From Leucobacter massiliensis (GTDB lineage: Bacteria; Actinomycetota; Actinomycetes; Actinomycetales; Microbacteriaceae): a stretch of DNA of 64,000 nt. Both the position numbers and the translations under genes were made by a program. The notes beneath the pieces are model-generated. The model was not told the origin of the DNA. It searched no databases and saw only the letters and a list, made by a program, of their open reading frames with translations. The stretch spans positions 56,107 through 120,106 of the forward strand of contig NZ_MWZD01000023.1 in the NCBI RefSeq assembly GCF_002982315.1. Reading direction: 5' to 3'. The number at the start of each line of letters is the position of its first letter. Position 1 is the stretch's first letter. Below, one piece after another: positions 36,138-45,131 of this stretch.

Positions 36138-38173
36138 GCGGCGCAGCGGGCACGGGACCGGGCGACCCTCCCGTGCGGATCGTCTTCGTCGGGGCGGGAC
36201 CGGCCGCGGTGATGGTGCTGGAGCGGCTGCTCGCCTCGCACCGCCGCGACCACCCGCAGCTGCGGCTCGACATCCGGCTGGTCGATCCCTACCCGCCGGG
36301 CGGCGGGCGCATCTGGCGCCGCGAGCAGTCGCCGCTGCTCAAACTCAACACCACGCTGGCCGATGCCGCGGTCTTCACCGATGCCTCCTGCACGATCGAG
36401 GGGCCCATCGAGCCGGGTCCGACCTTCGCCGAGTGGGTGCGGCTGGTGCGCGCGGGCGAGATCCCGCGCCCGGAATGGGGCGACGCGCGACTGGATCGCG
36501 AGCTCGCGACGATCCGGGATCGCGACTTTCCCACCCGCCGCCTCAACAACGCCTACCTGAGCTGGGCGTACGAGGAGGTCCTGCGCCGCGCCTCCGTCCG
36601 CGTGACGGTGAGCTGGCACGAGGACGTCGTCGTCGCGGTGAGCGGCGCGGACGCGGAGCCGCGCACGGTGCGGCTGCGCTCGGGGGCGGAACTGCCGGCC
36701 GATCTGGTGCTGCACGCGCTGGGACACAGCGGATCGGAACCCGCCCCCGAGGCGGAGCGGATCGCGCGATTCGCAGCTCGCCACGGCCTCGGGTACGTGG
36801 CACCCGCATTCACCGCGGACGTCGACCTCGACTGGGTGCCTGCCGGTGCGGACGTGATCGTGCGCGGCATGGGGCTCGCCGCCGTGGACCTGGCGGTGCT
36901 GCTCGGCGAGGGGCGCGGCGGACGGTTCGAGCGCGACGCCACGGGGGCGCTGCGGTATCTGCCGAGCGGCCGGGAGCCCGTGCTGCACTTCGGATCGCGC
37001 CGCGGCGTACCCTACCGCTCGAAGGTCACGAGCGAGACCGCGGGAGACCCGGTGCGGCTCGAATACCTCGGCGCCGAGTTCCGCGAGCGCGTCGCGGCCC
37101 GCGCCGAACCGCTCGACTTCGAACGCGACGTCTGGCCGCTCGTGTGTGCCGAACTGCTCACGGGCTACTACCGGGAGCTGTTCACGGGCCACCCCGAGCG
37201 GGTCGCCGGCGACTGGGCGGCGTTCGCCCCCCGGCTGCGCGCGGTGCTCGCCGAGCCGGGCGGGCACGCCTCCGAGGCGCTGAGCGCTCTGATCCGGGAG
37301 CGGGTGCCCGATCCCTTGGATCGCTTCGAGATCGCCGCCTTCGACCGCCCGCTCGATTTCGCGGACCCCGGCGCGGAGCCGGGCCCGGAGCTCGCCGCGC
37401 GCGGGGTGCCCGGAGCGGAGGCCGTGCAGCGGCGGGTGAGGACGCACCTCGCGACCGATCTGCGCCAGCGCACCCGCCAGGAGGGCAGCGCCGCGCAGGC
37501 GCTCTTCCTCACCATGCTCTTCGCCTACATCTCGGTCGCCGAGATCCCGGCCGAGCGGTGGAACGCGCGCAGCCGGGTCAGGGAGTTGCCGAAGCGCTGG
37601 CACACCTTCTTCAGTTACCTCGCGAGCGGGCCGCCCGGCGAGCGGCTGGAGGAACTGCTCGCACTGGCCGATGCCGGCGTGGTGCGTTTTCTCGGCGGTG
37701 ACGTCGAGTTGCGGCTCGACGGGGCACGCGGCCGCTTCGTCGCCGCCGGATCGGCGCGCACCCCGGAGGGCGTCGCGCGTGCCCGGGTCGCCGCGCGCAC
37801 CCTGATCGACGCCTGGCTGCCCGAGGCGCAGGCGGCCGCGAGCGACAACCCGCTGCTGCGGCAGCTCGTCGCAGACGGCCTGGCCGAGGAACTGCGGGTC
37901 GCGGACGAGGAGTATTCCGGCAGCACCGGCCGGCTCGTGGTCGGCCCCGACGGTTCGCTGCCGCGGGATCCCCGGCAGTTCGCGCTCGGCCCGTTCACCT
38001 CGCTGCCGACCGCCGGAGCCTTCACCCGTCCCGGCATCGACGCACTGCCCTTCCGGACCCACGACCGCTGCGCTCGCGCGATGCTCGCTGCTGCGGCGCG
38101 GATCGCCGCCGAGCGGGACGCCGCAATGCGACGTAACACGCCGGACGCGAGCCGCGTGCCGGTGGTAGCTTGA
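36134..38173 (+). CDS. FAD/NAD(P)-binding oxidoreductase of unknown substrate
   Basis: 679-residue flavoprotein of the FAD-NAD(P)-binding type (NAD_binding_9-like). The dinucleotide fold is IVFVGAGPAAVMVLERLL near residue 17. Further marks are DPYPPGGGRIWR, LLKLNTTLADAAVFTD and LHALGHSG. GTG 36134 overlaps the binding-protein stop. The middle (about 350-480) is Arg/Glu-rich and helical. I do not know the reaction. The coupling to the transporter suggests it works on the imported compound or reduces a product of the two monooxygenases. Confidence 0.8.
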   Translation: MSGAAGTGPGDPPVRIVFVGAGPAAVMVLERLLASHRRDHPQLRLDIRLVDPYPPGGGRIWRREQSPLLKLNTTLADAAVFTDASCTIEGPIEPGPTFAEWVRLVRAGEIPRPEWGDARLDRELATIRDRDFPTRRLNNAYLSWAYEEVLRRASVRVTVSWHEDVVVAVSGADAEPRTVRLRSGAELPADLVLHALGHSGSEPAPEAERIARFAARHGLGYVAPAFTADVDLDWVPAGADVIVRGMGLAAVDLAVLLGEGRGGRFERDATGALRYLPSGREPVLHFGSRRGVPYRSKVTSETAGDPVRLEYLGAEFRERVAARAEPLDFERDVWPLVCAELLTGYYRELFTGHPERVAGDWAAFAPRLRAVLAEPGGHASEALSALIRERVPDPLDRFEIAAFDRPLDFADPGAEPGPELAARGVPGAEAVQRRVRTHLATDLRQRTRQEGSAAQALFLTMLFAYISVAEIPAERWNARSRVRELPKRWHTFFSYLASGPPGERLEELLALADAGVVRFLGGDVELRLDGARGRFVAAGSARTPEGVARARVAARTLIDAWLPEAQAAASDNPLLRQLVADGLAEELRVADEEYSGSTGRLVVGPDGSLPRDPRQFALGPFTSLPTAGAFTRPGIDALPFRTHDRCARAMLAAAARIAAERDAAMRRNTPDASRVPVVA

Positions 38174-38293
38174 CGGATCGGGTGAGGTGGGGACCCGGCG
38201 GCGCGGATGATCGCGGATCGGGGGGCCGAGCCGGATCCGGCCGCCTGGCCGAGCCGATCCCGAACACCACATCCCGACAGTCCCGGAGGAACC

Positions 38294-39013
38294 ATGCCCG
38301 TCACCCAGTCCGTGACCGCCGACGCGGTGGTGGTCGACCTGGAGGGGACCACCAGCGCCGCGGGCTTCATCCTCGGCGACCTCTACGACTACGCCCGCCC
38401 GCGGCTCGAAGCGGTGCTGGGGCGTGACGACGCCACCGTGCGGGAGGCCCGGGCGCAGGCCATCGCGGAGACCGGCCTCGACGCCGGGGCGAGCGACGCC
38501 GAGGTGGCCGAGGCGCTGCGCCGGCTCATGGACGCCGACGTGAAATCGACCCCGCTGAAGACCCTGCAGGGCATCATCTGGGCCGAGGGCTTCGCCGCCG
38601 GGGAGATCACCTCGCACTTCTTCGACGAGGTCCCGCCCAGGCTGCGCGAGTGGCACGAGCGGGGCGTGCGCCTCGCCGTCTACTCCTCCGGCTCCGTCGC
38701 CTCCCAGCGGCCCTGGTTCGCCCACGCACCGCAGGGCGACCTCTCGCCGCTGATCGAGGCCTGGTTCGACACGGTCAACGCGGGGCCGAAGAAGCATCCC
38801 GCATCGTACGAGCGGATCGCAGCGGCCCTCGGCACCGATCCCGCCCGCACGCTCTTCCTCACCGACCACCCCGAGGAGGTCTCGGCCGCGCACGCCGCCG
38901 GCTGGCGGGTCCTCGCGCTCGACCGGGCCGGGGAGCCGTGGGCGGGAGCCGACTTCGCGGCGGCCGGTGCGCCCGCCGTCGCGAGCTTCGCGGAGATCGA
39001 GGTGAGCCGATGA
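38294..39013 (+). CDS. mtnC: 2,3-diketo-5-methylthiopentyl-1-phosphate enolase-phosphatase
   Basis: HAD-superfamily enzyme of methionine salvage, 239 residues from ATG 38294, which has GGAGGA (38285-38290) upstream. DLEGTT (15-20) is the MtnC version of HAD motif I. YSSGSVASQ is motif II, GPKKHPASY carries the motif III lysine and FLTDHPEEV motif IV. It converts diketomethylthiopentyl phosphate to the acireductone. It overlaps mtnB by four bases, but mtnA and the upstream nucleosidase/kinase are not in the window. Confidence 0.93.
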   Translation: MPVTQSVTADAVVVDLEGTTSAAGFILGDLYDYARPRLEAVLGRDDATVREARAQAIAETGLDAGASDAEVAEALRRLMDADVKSTPLKTLQGIIWAEGFAAGEITSHFFDEVPPRLREWHERGVRLAVYSSGSVASQRPWFAHAPQGDLSPLIEAWFDTVNAGPKKHPASYERIAAALGTDPARTLFLTDHPEEVSAAHAAGWRVLALDRAGEPWAGADFAAAGAPAVASFAEIEVSR

Positions 39014-39660
39014 CCGCGCTGCTGACCGCGCCCGTCTCGCCGGAGACGATGACCGAGGCCGGCCGCGCGCTCGCCGCCGAGTCTGCCCGCTTCGCCGGCT
39101 TCGGCTGGATGCGCGGCACCGGAGGCAATCTGTCGGTCGTGGTGCAGCGCGATCCGCTGCTGCTCGCCGTGACCGCCTCGGGACTCGACAAGTCGGAGCT
39201 GAGCGAGCGCGACGTGGTGCTCGTCGACGCCGCAGGACGCCCGGCCGACCCCTCGGATCCGCGCCCGCCCTCCGCGGAGGCCGGACTGCACGCCCACATC
39301 GCCGCCCGCACCGGGGCCCGGGCCGTCTTCCACGTGCACGCCATCGACTCGGTCATCGCCGGGCACCGCTGGCCGCAGGGCGTCGACATCCGCGACCTCG
39401 AGATGCTCAAGGGCATCGGGCACCCGGCGCACGACGTCACAGTGCGCGTACCCGTGATCCCGAACCACCAGGACATGGCCGTCGAGGCCGCCCGCTTCGA
39501 CGAGGTGTACCGCGATCCGGTCCCCGGCGTGCCCGAGGTGCCCGCGCTGATCGTCGCCGGGCACGGCATGTACGCCTGGGGCGACAGCGTCATGGCCGCC
39601 CGCCGCCACCTGGAGATCACCGAGTGGCTGCTGCGCTACCTCGTCGCCGTCGAGCGCTGA
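39010..39660 (+). CDS. mtnB: Methylthioribulose-1-phosphate dehydratase
   Basis: Class II aldolase-fold zinc enzyme, 216 residues. GTGGNLSV (37-44) binds phosphate, HVH (108-110) and the later GHGMYAWG give the zinc histidines, and Glu90 in PPSAEAGLHAH is the acid-base residue. ATG 39010 overlaps the mtnC stop. It supplies the MtnC substrate, so the two act in sequence even though their gene order is reversed. Confidence 0.94.
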   Translation: MTALLTAPVSPETMTEAGRALAAESARFAGFGWMRGTGGNLSVVVQRDPLLLAVTASGLDKSELSERDVVLVDAAGRPADPSDPRPPSAEAGLHAHIAARTGARAVFHVHAIDSVIAGHRWPQGVDIRDLEMLKGIGHPAHDVTVRVPVIPNHQDMAVEAARFDEVYRDPVPGVPEVPALIVAGHGMYAWGDSVMAARRHLEITEWLLRYLVAVER

Positions 39661-39706
39661 CGCTCCCTCCCATCCCGCACCTTCGACACCCCTCAAGGAG
39701 ACACCC

Positions 39707-40294
39707 GTGACGCTGCTCACCGTCTGGAACGAAACCGAGCCCGAGATCCCCGTCATCGAGACCACGGATCAGGCCGAGATCCTCGCCGAGCTGACGAAGC
39801 TCGGCGCCCGCTTCTCGCGCTGGGAGGTGAAGGAGTTCGGCGACGACGCCACGCTCGAGGAGATCTTCGCGCTCTACACCGAGGAGATCGAGGCGGTGAA
39901 GCAGCAGGAGGGCTACACCCTCGTCGACATCATGGGACTCACCCCCGGCCAGGACGGCTACGCGGAGGCGAAGGGCCCGGCGCGCGAGAAGTTCCTCTCG
40001 GAGCACCGGCACGACGACGACGAGGACCGCTTCTTCGCGAAGGGCGCCGGGGTCTTCTACCTGCACGTCGACGGGCGGGTGTACGCGCTCTACTGCGAGC
40101 CCGGCGACCTCGTGTCGGTGCCCGCCAACACCACGCACTGGTTCGACATGGGCACCGAACCCGAGTTCACCTCCATCCGCTTCTTCCACGAGGAGGACGG
40201 CTGGGTGGGGCACTTCACCGGGAACCCGATCGCCGAGCGCTTCGCCACCTTCGACCAGCTGCACGCGCGTCGCCGCGAGCTCGCCGGGGCCTGA
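39707..40294 (+). CDS. mtnD: Acireductone dioxygenase
   Basis: Cupin metal enzyme ending the salvage pathway, 195 residues. The metal ligands His100, His102, Glu106 and His144 are all present (EHRHDDDED and TTHWFD). With Fe(II) the family makes 2-keto-4-methylthiobutyrate for methionine; with Ni(II) it makes methylthiopropionate and CO, and the bound metal cannot be read from the sequence. GTG 39707 has AAGGAG (39695-39700). It is co-directional with mtnC-mtnB, 46 bases downstream. Confidence 0.94.
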   Translation: MTLLTVWNETEPEIPVIETTDQAEILAELTKLGARFSRWEVKEFGDDATLEEIFALYTEEIEAVKQQEGYTLVDIMGLTPGQDGYAEAKGPAREKFLSEHRHDDDEDRFFAKGAGVFYLHVDGRVYALYCEPGDLVSVPANTTHWFDMGTEPEFTSIRFFHEEDGWVGHFTGNPIAERFATFDQLHARRRELAGA

Positions 40295-40340
40295 GAGCGC
40301 ACGCTCGGAGCCGCTCGGCGCGGGGGCGAGCACCTCTGCG

Positions 40341-40369
40341 TGACCCGCGCGGCCGATCCCCGATAGCCT
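40341..40369 (+). promoter_or_regulatory. Promoter of mscR
   Basis: TGACCC (40341-40346) and TAGCCT (40364-40369) are separated by 17 bases. The leader would start near 40376 and be about 58 bases long. Confidence 0.5.
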
Positions 40370-40433
40370 GAAGAGGTGCGGGCGGGGCATCCGTTCGGAC
40401 TCGAAGACGAGACGCTGTCGAAAGGACTCCCAC

Positions 40434-41519
40434 ATGGTCTACCGAGTGCAGGGCGTGGTGGTGCGCGAGAAGAACGCGCCGGCCGAGATCGCAACGATCC
40501 TCGTGCCGGAGCCGGGACCGGGCGAGGTGGTGGTCGACGTGCTGACGTGCGGCGTGTGCCACACGGACTACCACTACCAGCAGGGCGGCATCGGCGACGA
40601 GTTCCCCTACCTGCTCGGCCACGAGTCCACCGCGCGCGTCGCGGTGGTGGGGGAGGGCGTCACCGAGGTCGCGGTGGGCGACCGGGTGATCCTCAACTGG
40701 CGCGCGGTCTGCGGACAGTGCCGCGCCTGCCGCAAGGGGCAGCCGCAGTACTGCTTCGCGACCCACAACGCGACGCAGAAGATGACCCTCGAGGACGGCA
40801 CGCCGCTGTCGGCCGCGCTCGGCATCGGATCCTTCGCCGAGAAGACGCTCGTGGCGGCCGGGCAGTGCACCAAGATCGATGAGGAGTCGGACGCGGCGGC
40901 CGTCGGCCTGCTCGGCTGCGGGATCATGGCCGGGATCGGCGCCGCGATCAACACGGGCGAGGTGCGGCGCGGCGAGTCCGTCGCCGTGATCGGCTGCGGC
41001 GGCGTCGGCACCGCCGCGATCGCGGGCGCGCAGCTCGCGGGCGCCACCACGATCGTCGCCGTCGACATCGACGACGCGAAGCTGGAGCAGGCGAAGCGCT
41101 TCGGCGCCACCCACACGGTGAATTCGCGCAGCGAGGACGCGGTGGAGGCGATCCGGGCGCTCACCGGCGGCTTCGGAGCCGATGTCGTCATCGATGCCGT
41201 GGGCCGTCCCGAGACCTACCGCCAGGCGTTCTACGCCCGGGACCTCGCCGGCCGCGTCGTGCTCGTGGGCGTGCCCACGCCCGAGATGCAGCTCGAACTG
41301 CCGCTGCTCGACGTCTTCGGCCGGGGCGGCTCCCTGAAGTCGTCGTGGTACGGCGACTGCCTGCCCAGCCGCGACTTCCAGATGCTCATCGACCAGTACC
41401 GGCTCGGCCGCCTCGACCTCGAGGGCTTCGTGACGGAGCGCATCGGGCTCGGGGACGTCGAGGAGGCCTTCGGCAAGATGGCGGGCGGCAACATCCTGCG
41501 CTCGGTGGTGGTGCTCTGA
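40434..41519 (+). CDS. mscR: S-(hydroxymethyl)mycothiol dehydrogenase
   Basis: Zinc-dependent medium-chain alcohol dehydrogenase, 361 residues, oxidising the formaldehyde-mycothiol adduct (and reducing nitrosomycothiol in relatives). Catalytic zinc ligands are Cys39, His63 and Cys162. Structural zinc cysteines are 93, 96, 99 and 107. The NAD fold is GCGGVG (187-192). The long identity to known MscR in [17 protein letters not shown] separates it from glutathione-dependent enzymes. The next gene starts inside its stop codon. Confidence 0.94.
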   Translation: MVYRVQGVVVREKNAPAEIATILVPEPGPGEVVVDVLTCGVCHTDYHYQQGGIGDEFPYLLGHESTARVAVVGEGVTEVAVGDRVILNWRAVCGQCRACRKGQPQYCFATHNATQKMTLEDGTPLSAALGIGSFAEKTLVAAGQCTKIDEESDAAAVGLLGCGIMAGIGAAINTGEVRRGESVAVIGCGGVGTAAIAGAQLAGATTIVAVDIDDAKLEQAKRFGATHTVNSRSEDAVEAIRALTGGFGADVVIDAVGRPETYRQAFYARDLAGRVVLVGVPTPEMQLELPLLDVFGRGGSLKSSWYGDCLPSRDFQMLIDQYRLGRLDLEGFVTERIGLGDVEEAFGKMAGGNILRSVVVL

Positions 41520-42145
41520 TGGCCGCCCGCATCGAACGCCTCGTCACGAGCGGCACCTTCTCGCTCGACGGCGGCACCTGGGACGTCGACAACAACGTCT
41601 GGATCGTCGGCAACGACGAAGAGGTGATCGTCATCGACCCCGCGCACGATGCCGCGGCGGTCGCCGAAGCCGTCGGCGGGCGGCGGGTCACGGCGATCCT
41701 GCTCACCCACGGTCACGACGACCACATCCGGGCCGCGCGCGAGACGGCCGAGCGGCTGCGCGCGCCGCTGCGGCTCCACCCGGCCGACCGGATGCTGTGG
41801 GACGCCGTCTACGACACCGCGCCCGACGGAGAGATCTCGGAGGGCGACGTCTTCGAGGTCGCCGGCGTCGCGCTCACCGCCCGGCACACGCCCGGCCACT
41901 CGCCCGGGTCGACGAGCTTCGTCGCCCCGGCCCTCGGGGCCGTGTTCACCGGGGACACGCTCTTCCAGGGCGGGCCGGGCGCGACCGGCCGCTCCTACAG
42001 CGACTTCCCGACCATCATCGACTCGATCCGGGAGCGGCTCCTCACGCTCCCCGAGGAGACCGTCGTGCACACCGGGCACGGTGACACCACCACCATCGGC
42101 GCGGAGAAGCCGCACCTGGAGGAGTGGATCGCCCGCGGGCACTGA
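41519..42145 (+). CDS. MBL-fold hydrolase paired with mscR
   Basis: Glyoxalase II-like metallo-beta-lactamase-fold protein, 208 residues. The zinc motif THGHDDH carries His64, His66, Asp68 and His69. HTPGHSPGS, FTGDTLFQGG and the C-terminal HTGHGDTTTIG complete the site. ATG 41519 shares a base with the mscR stop. The pair is common in actinobacteria, where the hydrolase is thought to release formate from S-formylmycothiol. That role is inferred from pairing. Confidence 0.9.
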   Translation: MAARIERLVTSGTFSLDGGTWDVDNNVWIVGNDEEVIVIDPAHDAAAVAEAVGGRRVTAILLTHGHDDHIRAARETAERLRAPLRLHPADRMLWDAVYDTAPDGEISEGDVFEVAGVALTARHTPGHSPGSTSFVAPALGAVFTGDTLFQGGPGATGRSYSDFPTIIDSIRERLLTLPEETVVHTGHGDTTTIGAEKPHLEEWIARGH

Positions 42146-42150
42146 TGCGG

Positions 42151-42174
42151 CGGGGCCGGCTGCTTCCGGCCCCG
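42151..42174 (+). terminator. Terminator of mscR-MBL operon
   Basis: A perfect 9-bp stem (42151-42159 with 42166-42174) has loop CTGCTT and starts five bases after the stop. Confidence 0.6.
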
Positions 42175-42269
42175 GCCCGCTCGGCTCCCCGTCCGGCTCG
42201 GCTCCGAGTCCCGTCCGGAACCGCGTCCCGCTCGGGCCCGCGGCTTCCTGCGCTGTTACCCAGTGTGAC

Positions 42270-42289
42270 ACCCCGCTTCACCGCGGGGT
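42270..42289. promoter_or_regulatory. Inverted repeat before the VOC gene
   Basis: ACCCCGC and GCGGGGT (42270-42276 with 42283-42289) flank a 6-base spacer, 24 bases before ATG 42313. It could be an operator or a leader hairpin. Confidence 0.4.
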
Positions 42290-42312
42290 TCCGACTGTGA
42301 TGGACTCGCCCC

Positions 42313-42960
42313 ATGAGCATTCCTGCGCTTCTCGATCACGTCGTCATCGCCGGCCCGGACCTGGCGGAGCTCGTCGACTGGTTCGCCGAACGCACCGGCG
42401 TGGTCGCCGCCCCTGGCGGAGCGCACCCCACGGGCACCGCGAATGCGCTCGTCGCGCTCACCGTGAACGATCGGCGCGGGCCGCAGTACCTCGAGCTGAT
42501 CGGGCCGGACCCCGGCCGCGTGCAGGCGGAGCTGCCCTCGACCTTCGGCATCGACCGCCTCGACGCGCCCCGGGTGCAGGCATACGCCGTCCATCCGGCT
42601 GATATCGACGAGACGGTCGCCGGCGCTCGCGCCCGCGGTTTCGATCCCGGCGAGGTGTGGGAGCTCTCGCGGCGCACCCCCTCCGGTGAGCTGCTGGAGT
42701 GGCGTCTCACGGGCACGAGCGCCGAGCGCCTCGACGTGCCCTTCCTGATCGACTGGGGCGCGACCCCGCAGCCCGGCCTCGGCTCACTGCCCGCGATCGA
42801 GCTCCTGGCCTTCGTACGAGAGGAGGCCGATCCGGGGCGGGTCGCCGCGGCGCTGGCGGCCCTGGACCTGGGCGACGGCGCAGCCGAGACCGTGCCGGCC
42901 TCCCGTTCGGGGTACCGCCTCGAACTGCTCCGGGCCGATGGCAAGCGGGTTGTGCTCTAG
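42313..42960 (+). CDS. VOC-family protein (glyoxalase-like domain)
   Basis: Vicinal-oxygen-chelate-fold protein, 215 residues, opening LLDHVVIAGPDLAELVDWF and containing PQYLELIGPDP, typical of the Glyoxalase_3-like group. The second module is present but without obvious metal ligands in the fourth strand. Such proteins are usually uncharacterised. It stands alone between the mycothiol operon terminator and a convergent TetR gene, giving no pathway clue. Confidence 0.82.
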   Translation: MSIPALLDHVVIAGPDLAELVDWFAERTGVVAAPGGAHPTGTANALVALTVNDRRGPQYLELIGPDPGRVQAELPSTFGIDRLDAPRVQAYAVHPADIDETVAGARARGFDPGEVWELSRRTPSGELLEWRLTGTSAERLDVPFLIDWGATPQPGLGSLPAIELLAFVREEADPGRVAAALAALDLGDGAAETVPASRSGYRLELLRADGKRVVL

Positions 42961-42975
42961 GACACGCGACCCGTC

Positions 42976-43656
42976 CTAGCTCTCCAGCTGGGCGGCGACG
43001 GCGCCGAGGACCGCCTCGGGCGATCCCTCGGCGTCGTACACGGCCACGAGCACGCGTCGCCGACCCTCCGCCGCGGAAGGCGAGAGCCACCGCTCGTAGA
43101 GCGCGACGAGCTGCCGCAGCCGGCGCGTGACGGCGCGCGGCGCGTCGGCTTCGCGCCCGCGCAGCCAGTCGCGGAGCGTCGCGTTGTGCACCGAGACGAG
43201 GGAGGCCGCGAGCGCGGGGGCCACCCACTCCGGCGTACCCGGCAGCTGTGCCTCGCGCAGGTACCGATCGAACACGCGCTCGTAGCGGTGCGTGATGACC
43301 AGCTCGCGATCCCGCAGCGCGGGCGTGTGCCGCATGAGCTCGAAGCGCTGGCGTGCGGCGGCGGGGTCGCGCACCAGGAGCCGGAGCACGTCGGCGGTGC
43401 CCTCGACGAGCGCCTCCGGAGCGGCGAGGCTCGTCGAGCCGAGGAAGCCGTCGAGCTGGGCGAGCGCGTGGTCGTGATCCGCGAAGACGACGTCGTCCTT
43501 GCTCCCGAAGCGCCGGAAGAAGGTGCTGCGGCTCAGTCCGAGGGCCTCGGCGAGGTCCTCGGCGGTCGTCGCATCGTAACCGCGCTCCGCGAGGTGGCGG
43601 ATGGCGGCGGATGAGCTGTCGGGGGCGCTCGGGCGACGGGCGGCAGCGGAAACCAT
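42976..43656 (-). CDS. TetR-family repressor, divergent from acyl-CoA dehydrogenase
   Basis: 226-residue TetR regulator. The N-terminal helix-turn-helix reads TAEDLAEALGLSRSTFFRRFGSKDDVV in two parts (TTAEDLAEALGL and SRSTFFRRFGSK). The rest is the helical ligand domain. The intergenic space to the acyl-CoA dehydrogenase holds two palindromes of the same design, so it most likely represses both genes until an acyl-CoA or related ligand binds. Confidence 0.88.
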   Translation of the reverse strand: MVSAAARRPSAPDSSSAAIRHLAERGYDATTAEDLAEALGLSRSTFFRRFGSKDDVVFADHDHALAQLDGFLGSTSLAAPEALVEGTADVLRLLVRDPAAARQRFELMRHTPALRDRELVITHRYERVFDRYLREAQLPGTPEWVAPALAASLVSVHNATLRDWLRGREADAPRAVTRRLRQLVALYERWLSPSAAEGRRRVLVAVYDAEGSPEAVLGAVAAQLES

Positions 43657-43684
43657 ACGGAGACGCTAGCACAGGGCCCAGCAC

Positions 43685-43699
43685 TGACACGAGGTGTCA
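43685..43699. promoter_or_regulatory. TetR operator candidate 1
   Basis: TGACAC-GAG-GTGTCA is a perfect 6-3-6 palindrome, 29 bases before the tetR start. It shares the form TGASAC-N3-GTSTCA with operator 2. Confidence 0.65.
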
Positions 43700-43756
43700 A
43701 CCGCCCCAGGGTATGCGCTGTCAGGGTCCGTTGCTGCGCACGCCGAGGCACGAGCC

Positions 43757-43785
43757 TTGACCTGAGACCCCGTCTCAGGCATGCT
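43757..43785 (+). promoter_or_regulatory. Promoter with embedded TetR operator 2
   Basis: TTGACC (43757-43762) and CATGCT (43780-43785) are 17 bases apart. The perfect 8-3-8 palindrome CCTGAGAC-CCC-GTCTCAGG (43761-43779) fills the spacer. Binding here would block polymerase directly. Confidence 0.65.
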
Positions 43786-43857
43786 CGAAGCGGGGGACGT
43801 CGCCGCATGCGGTCCCCGCACCGAGGCGTCGCCGGCGGCGGCGCGGAGAGGAATGCC

Positions 43858-45084
43858 ATGACGAACCGCAGGCCAGCACCCGTCTCCGTGGGCACCGAGG
43901 AGCCCGGCTACGAGCTCTGGGAGCCGCTCGACCCCGATGTCGCCGGGGTGTTCCGGGGCGTCCCGGCCGAAGACCTCGCCTACCGCGACCGCGCGCGGGC
44001 CTTCGTGCAGGAGGAGGTACGCCCGGTCATCGCGGGCGTCTGGGACCGCGCGGAGTATCCGCTGGAACTCGCCCGCCGCCTCGGCGAACTCGACCTGCTC
44101 CGCGACGGCGTGGATGTGCCCGGCTTCCCCCGGCAGAGCCTGCTCGCCGCGAGTCTCACGGCGATGGAGCTCGCCCGCGGCGACGGCTCGGTCGCGACCA
44201 TCGTTGGCGTGCAGGGCGGGCTCGCACTGCGCTCCGTCGCGCTCTGCGGCTCCGAGGAGCAGCGCGAACGCTGGCTCGCCCCGCTGGCCCGTGGCTCCGA
44301 GCTCGGCGCCTTCGCGCTCACCGAGCCGACGCACGGCTCCGACTCCGTGAGCCTTGAGACGCGCGCGCGGGCCGAGGGGGACGGCTTCGTGATCTCCGGC
44401 CACAAGAAGTGGATCGGCTCCGGCAGCGTCGGCCAGCTGGCGGTGGTGTGGGCCCGCGGCGACGACGGTCAGGTGCAGGGCTTCCTCGTGCCGCAGGACG
44501 CGCCGGGCTACCGCGCCACCACGATCACCGGGAAGGTCTCGCTGCGCGGCATCTGGCAGGCCGAGATCGAGCTCGACGAGGTCCGGGTGCCCGCCTCGGC
44601 GCGGATGCCGGGCGCGCGCAGCTTCGCGGACACCTCGCGCGTGCTGCAGGCGACCCGCCTCGGCGTCGGCTGGTCCGCGCTCGGTCACGCGCTCGCCGTC
44701 TACGAGACGGCGGTGCACTACGCGAAGCAGCGCGTGCAGTTCGGCCGCCCGCTCGCCGCCTCGCAGATCGTGCAGGCGCGCCTCGCCGAGATGCTGAGCC
44801 AGCTGACCGGCCTGCAGACGCTGCTCATGCAGCTCACCCGTGCGGAGGAGGCCGGCGAGCTGACGGGCCCGGGCGCCTCACTCGGCAAGTACACCGCGAC
44901 GCGCACCGCGCGGGCGATGGCGGCGAACGCGCGCGACCTGCTCGGCGGCAACGGCATCCTGCTCGACAACCGCGTCGCTCGGCACTTCGCGGACATCGAG
45001 GCGCTGCACACCTACGAGGGCACCGAGACCGTGCAGGCCCTCATCATCGGCCGCGAGATCACGGGCGTCTCGGCCTTCGCCTGA
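43858..45084 (+). CDS. Acyl-CoA dehydrogenase (glutaryl-CoA dehydrogenase-like)
   Basis: FAD-dependent acyl-CoA dehydrogenase, 408 residues from ATG 43858, preceded by GAGAGGAA. FALTEPTHGSDSVSLET is the FAD/substrate segment, HKKWIGSGSVGQLAVVWAR follows, and the catalytic glutamate is in HTYEGTETVQ near the C-terminus. The YEGT arrangement and overall layout fit the glutaryl-CoA / short acyl branch. The substrate is not certain. It is controlled by the divergent TetR gene. Confidence 0.88.
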   Translation: MTNRRPAPVSVGTEEPGYELWEPLDPDVAGVFRGVPAEDLAYRDRARAFVQEEVRPVIAGVWDRAEYPLELARRLGELDLLRDGVDVPGFPRQSLLAASLTAMELARGDGSVATIVGVQGGLALRSVALCGSEEQRERWLAPLARGSELGAFALTEPTHGSDSVSLETRARAEGDGFVISGHKKWIGSGSVGQLAVVWARGDDGQVQGFLVPQDAPGYRATTITGKVSLRGIWQAEIELDEVRVPASARMPGARSFADTSRVLQATRLGVGWSALGHALAVYETAVHYAKQRVQFGRPLAASQIVQARLAEMLSQLTGLQTLLMQLTRAEEAGELTGPGASLGKYTATRTARAMAANARDLLGGNGILLDNRVARHFADIEALHTYEGTETVQALIIGREITGVSAFA

Positions 45085-45085
45085 C

Positions 45086-45111
45086 CCGGCCCGGCGCGGG
45101 CGCCGGGCCGG
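45086..45111. terminator. Terminator between convergent genes
   Basis: A perfect 11-bp stem (45086-45096 with 45101-45111) has loop CGGG. It separates the acyl-CoA dehydrogenase from the minus-strand permease and may serve both. Confidence 0.65.
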
Positions 45112-45131
45112 CGGCGGGTGCGGACGCTGCC

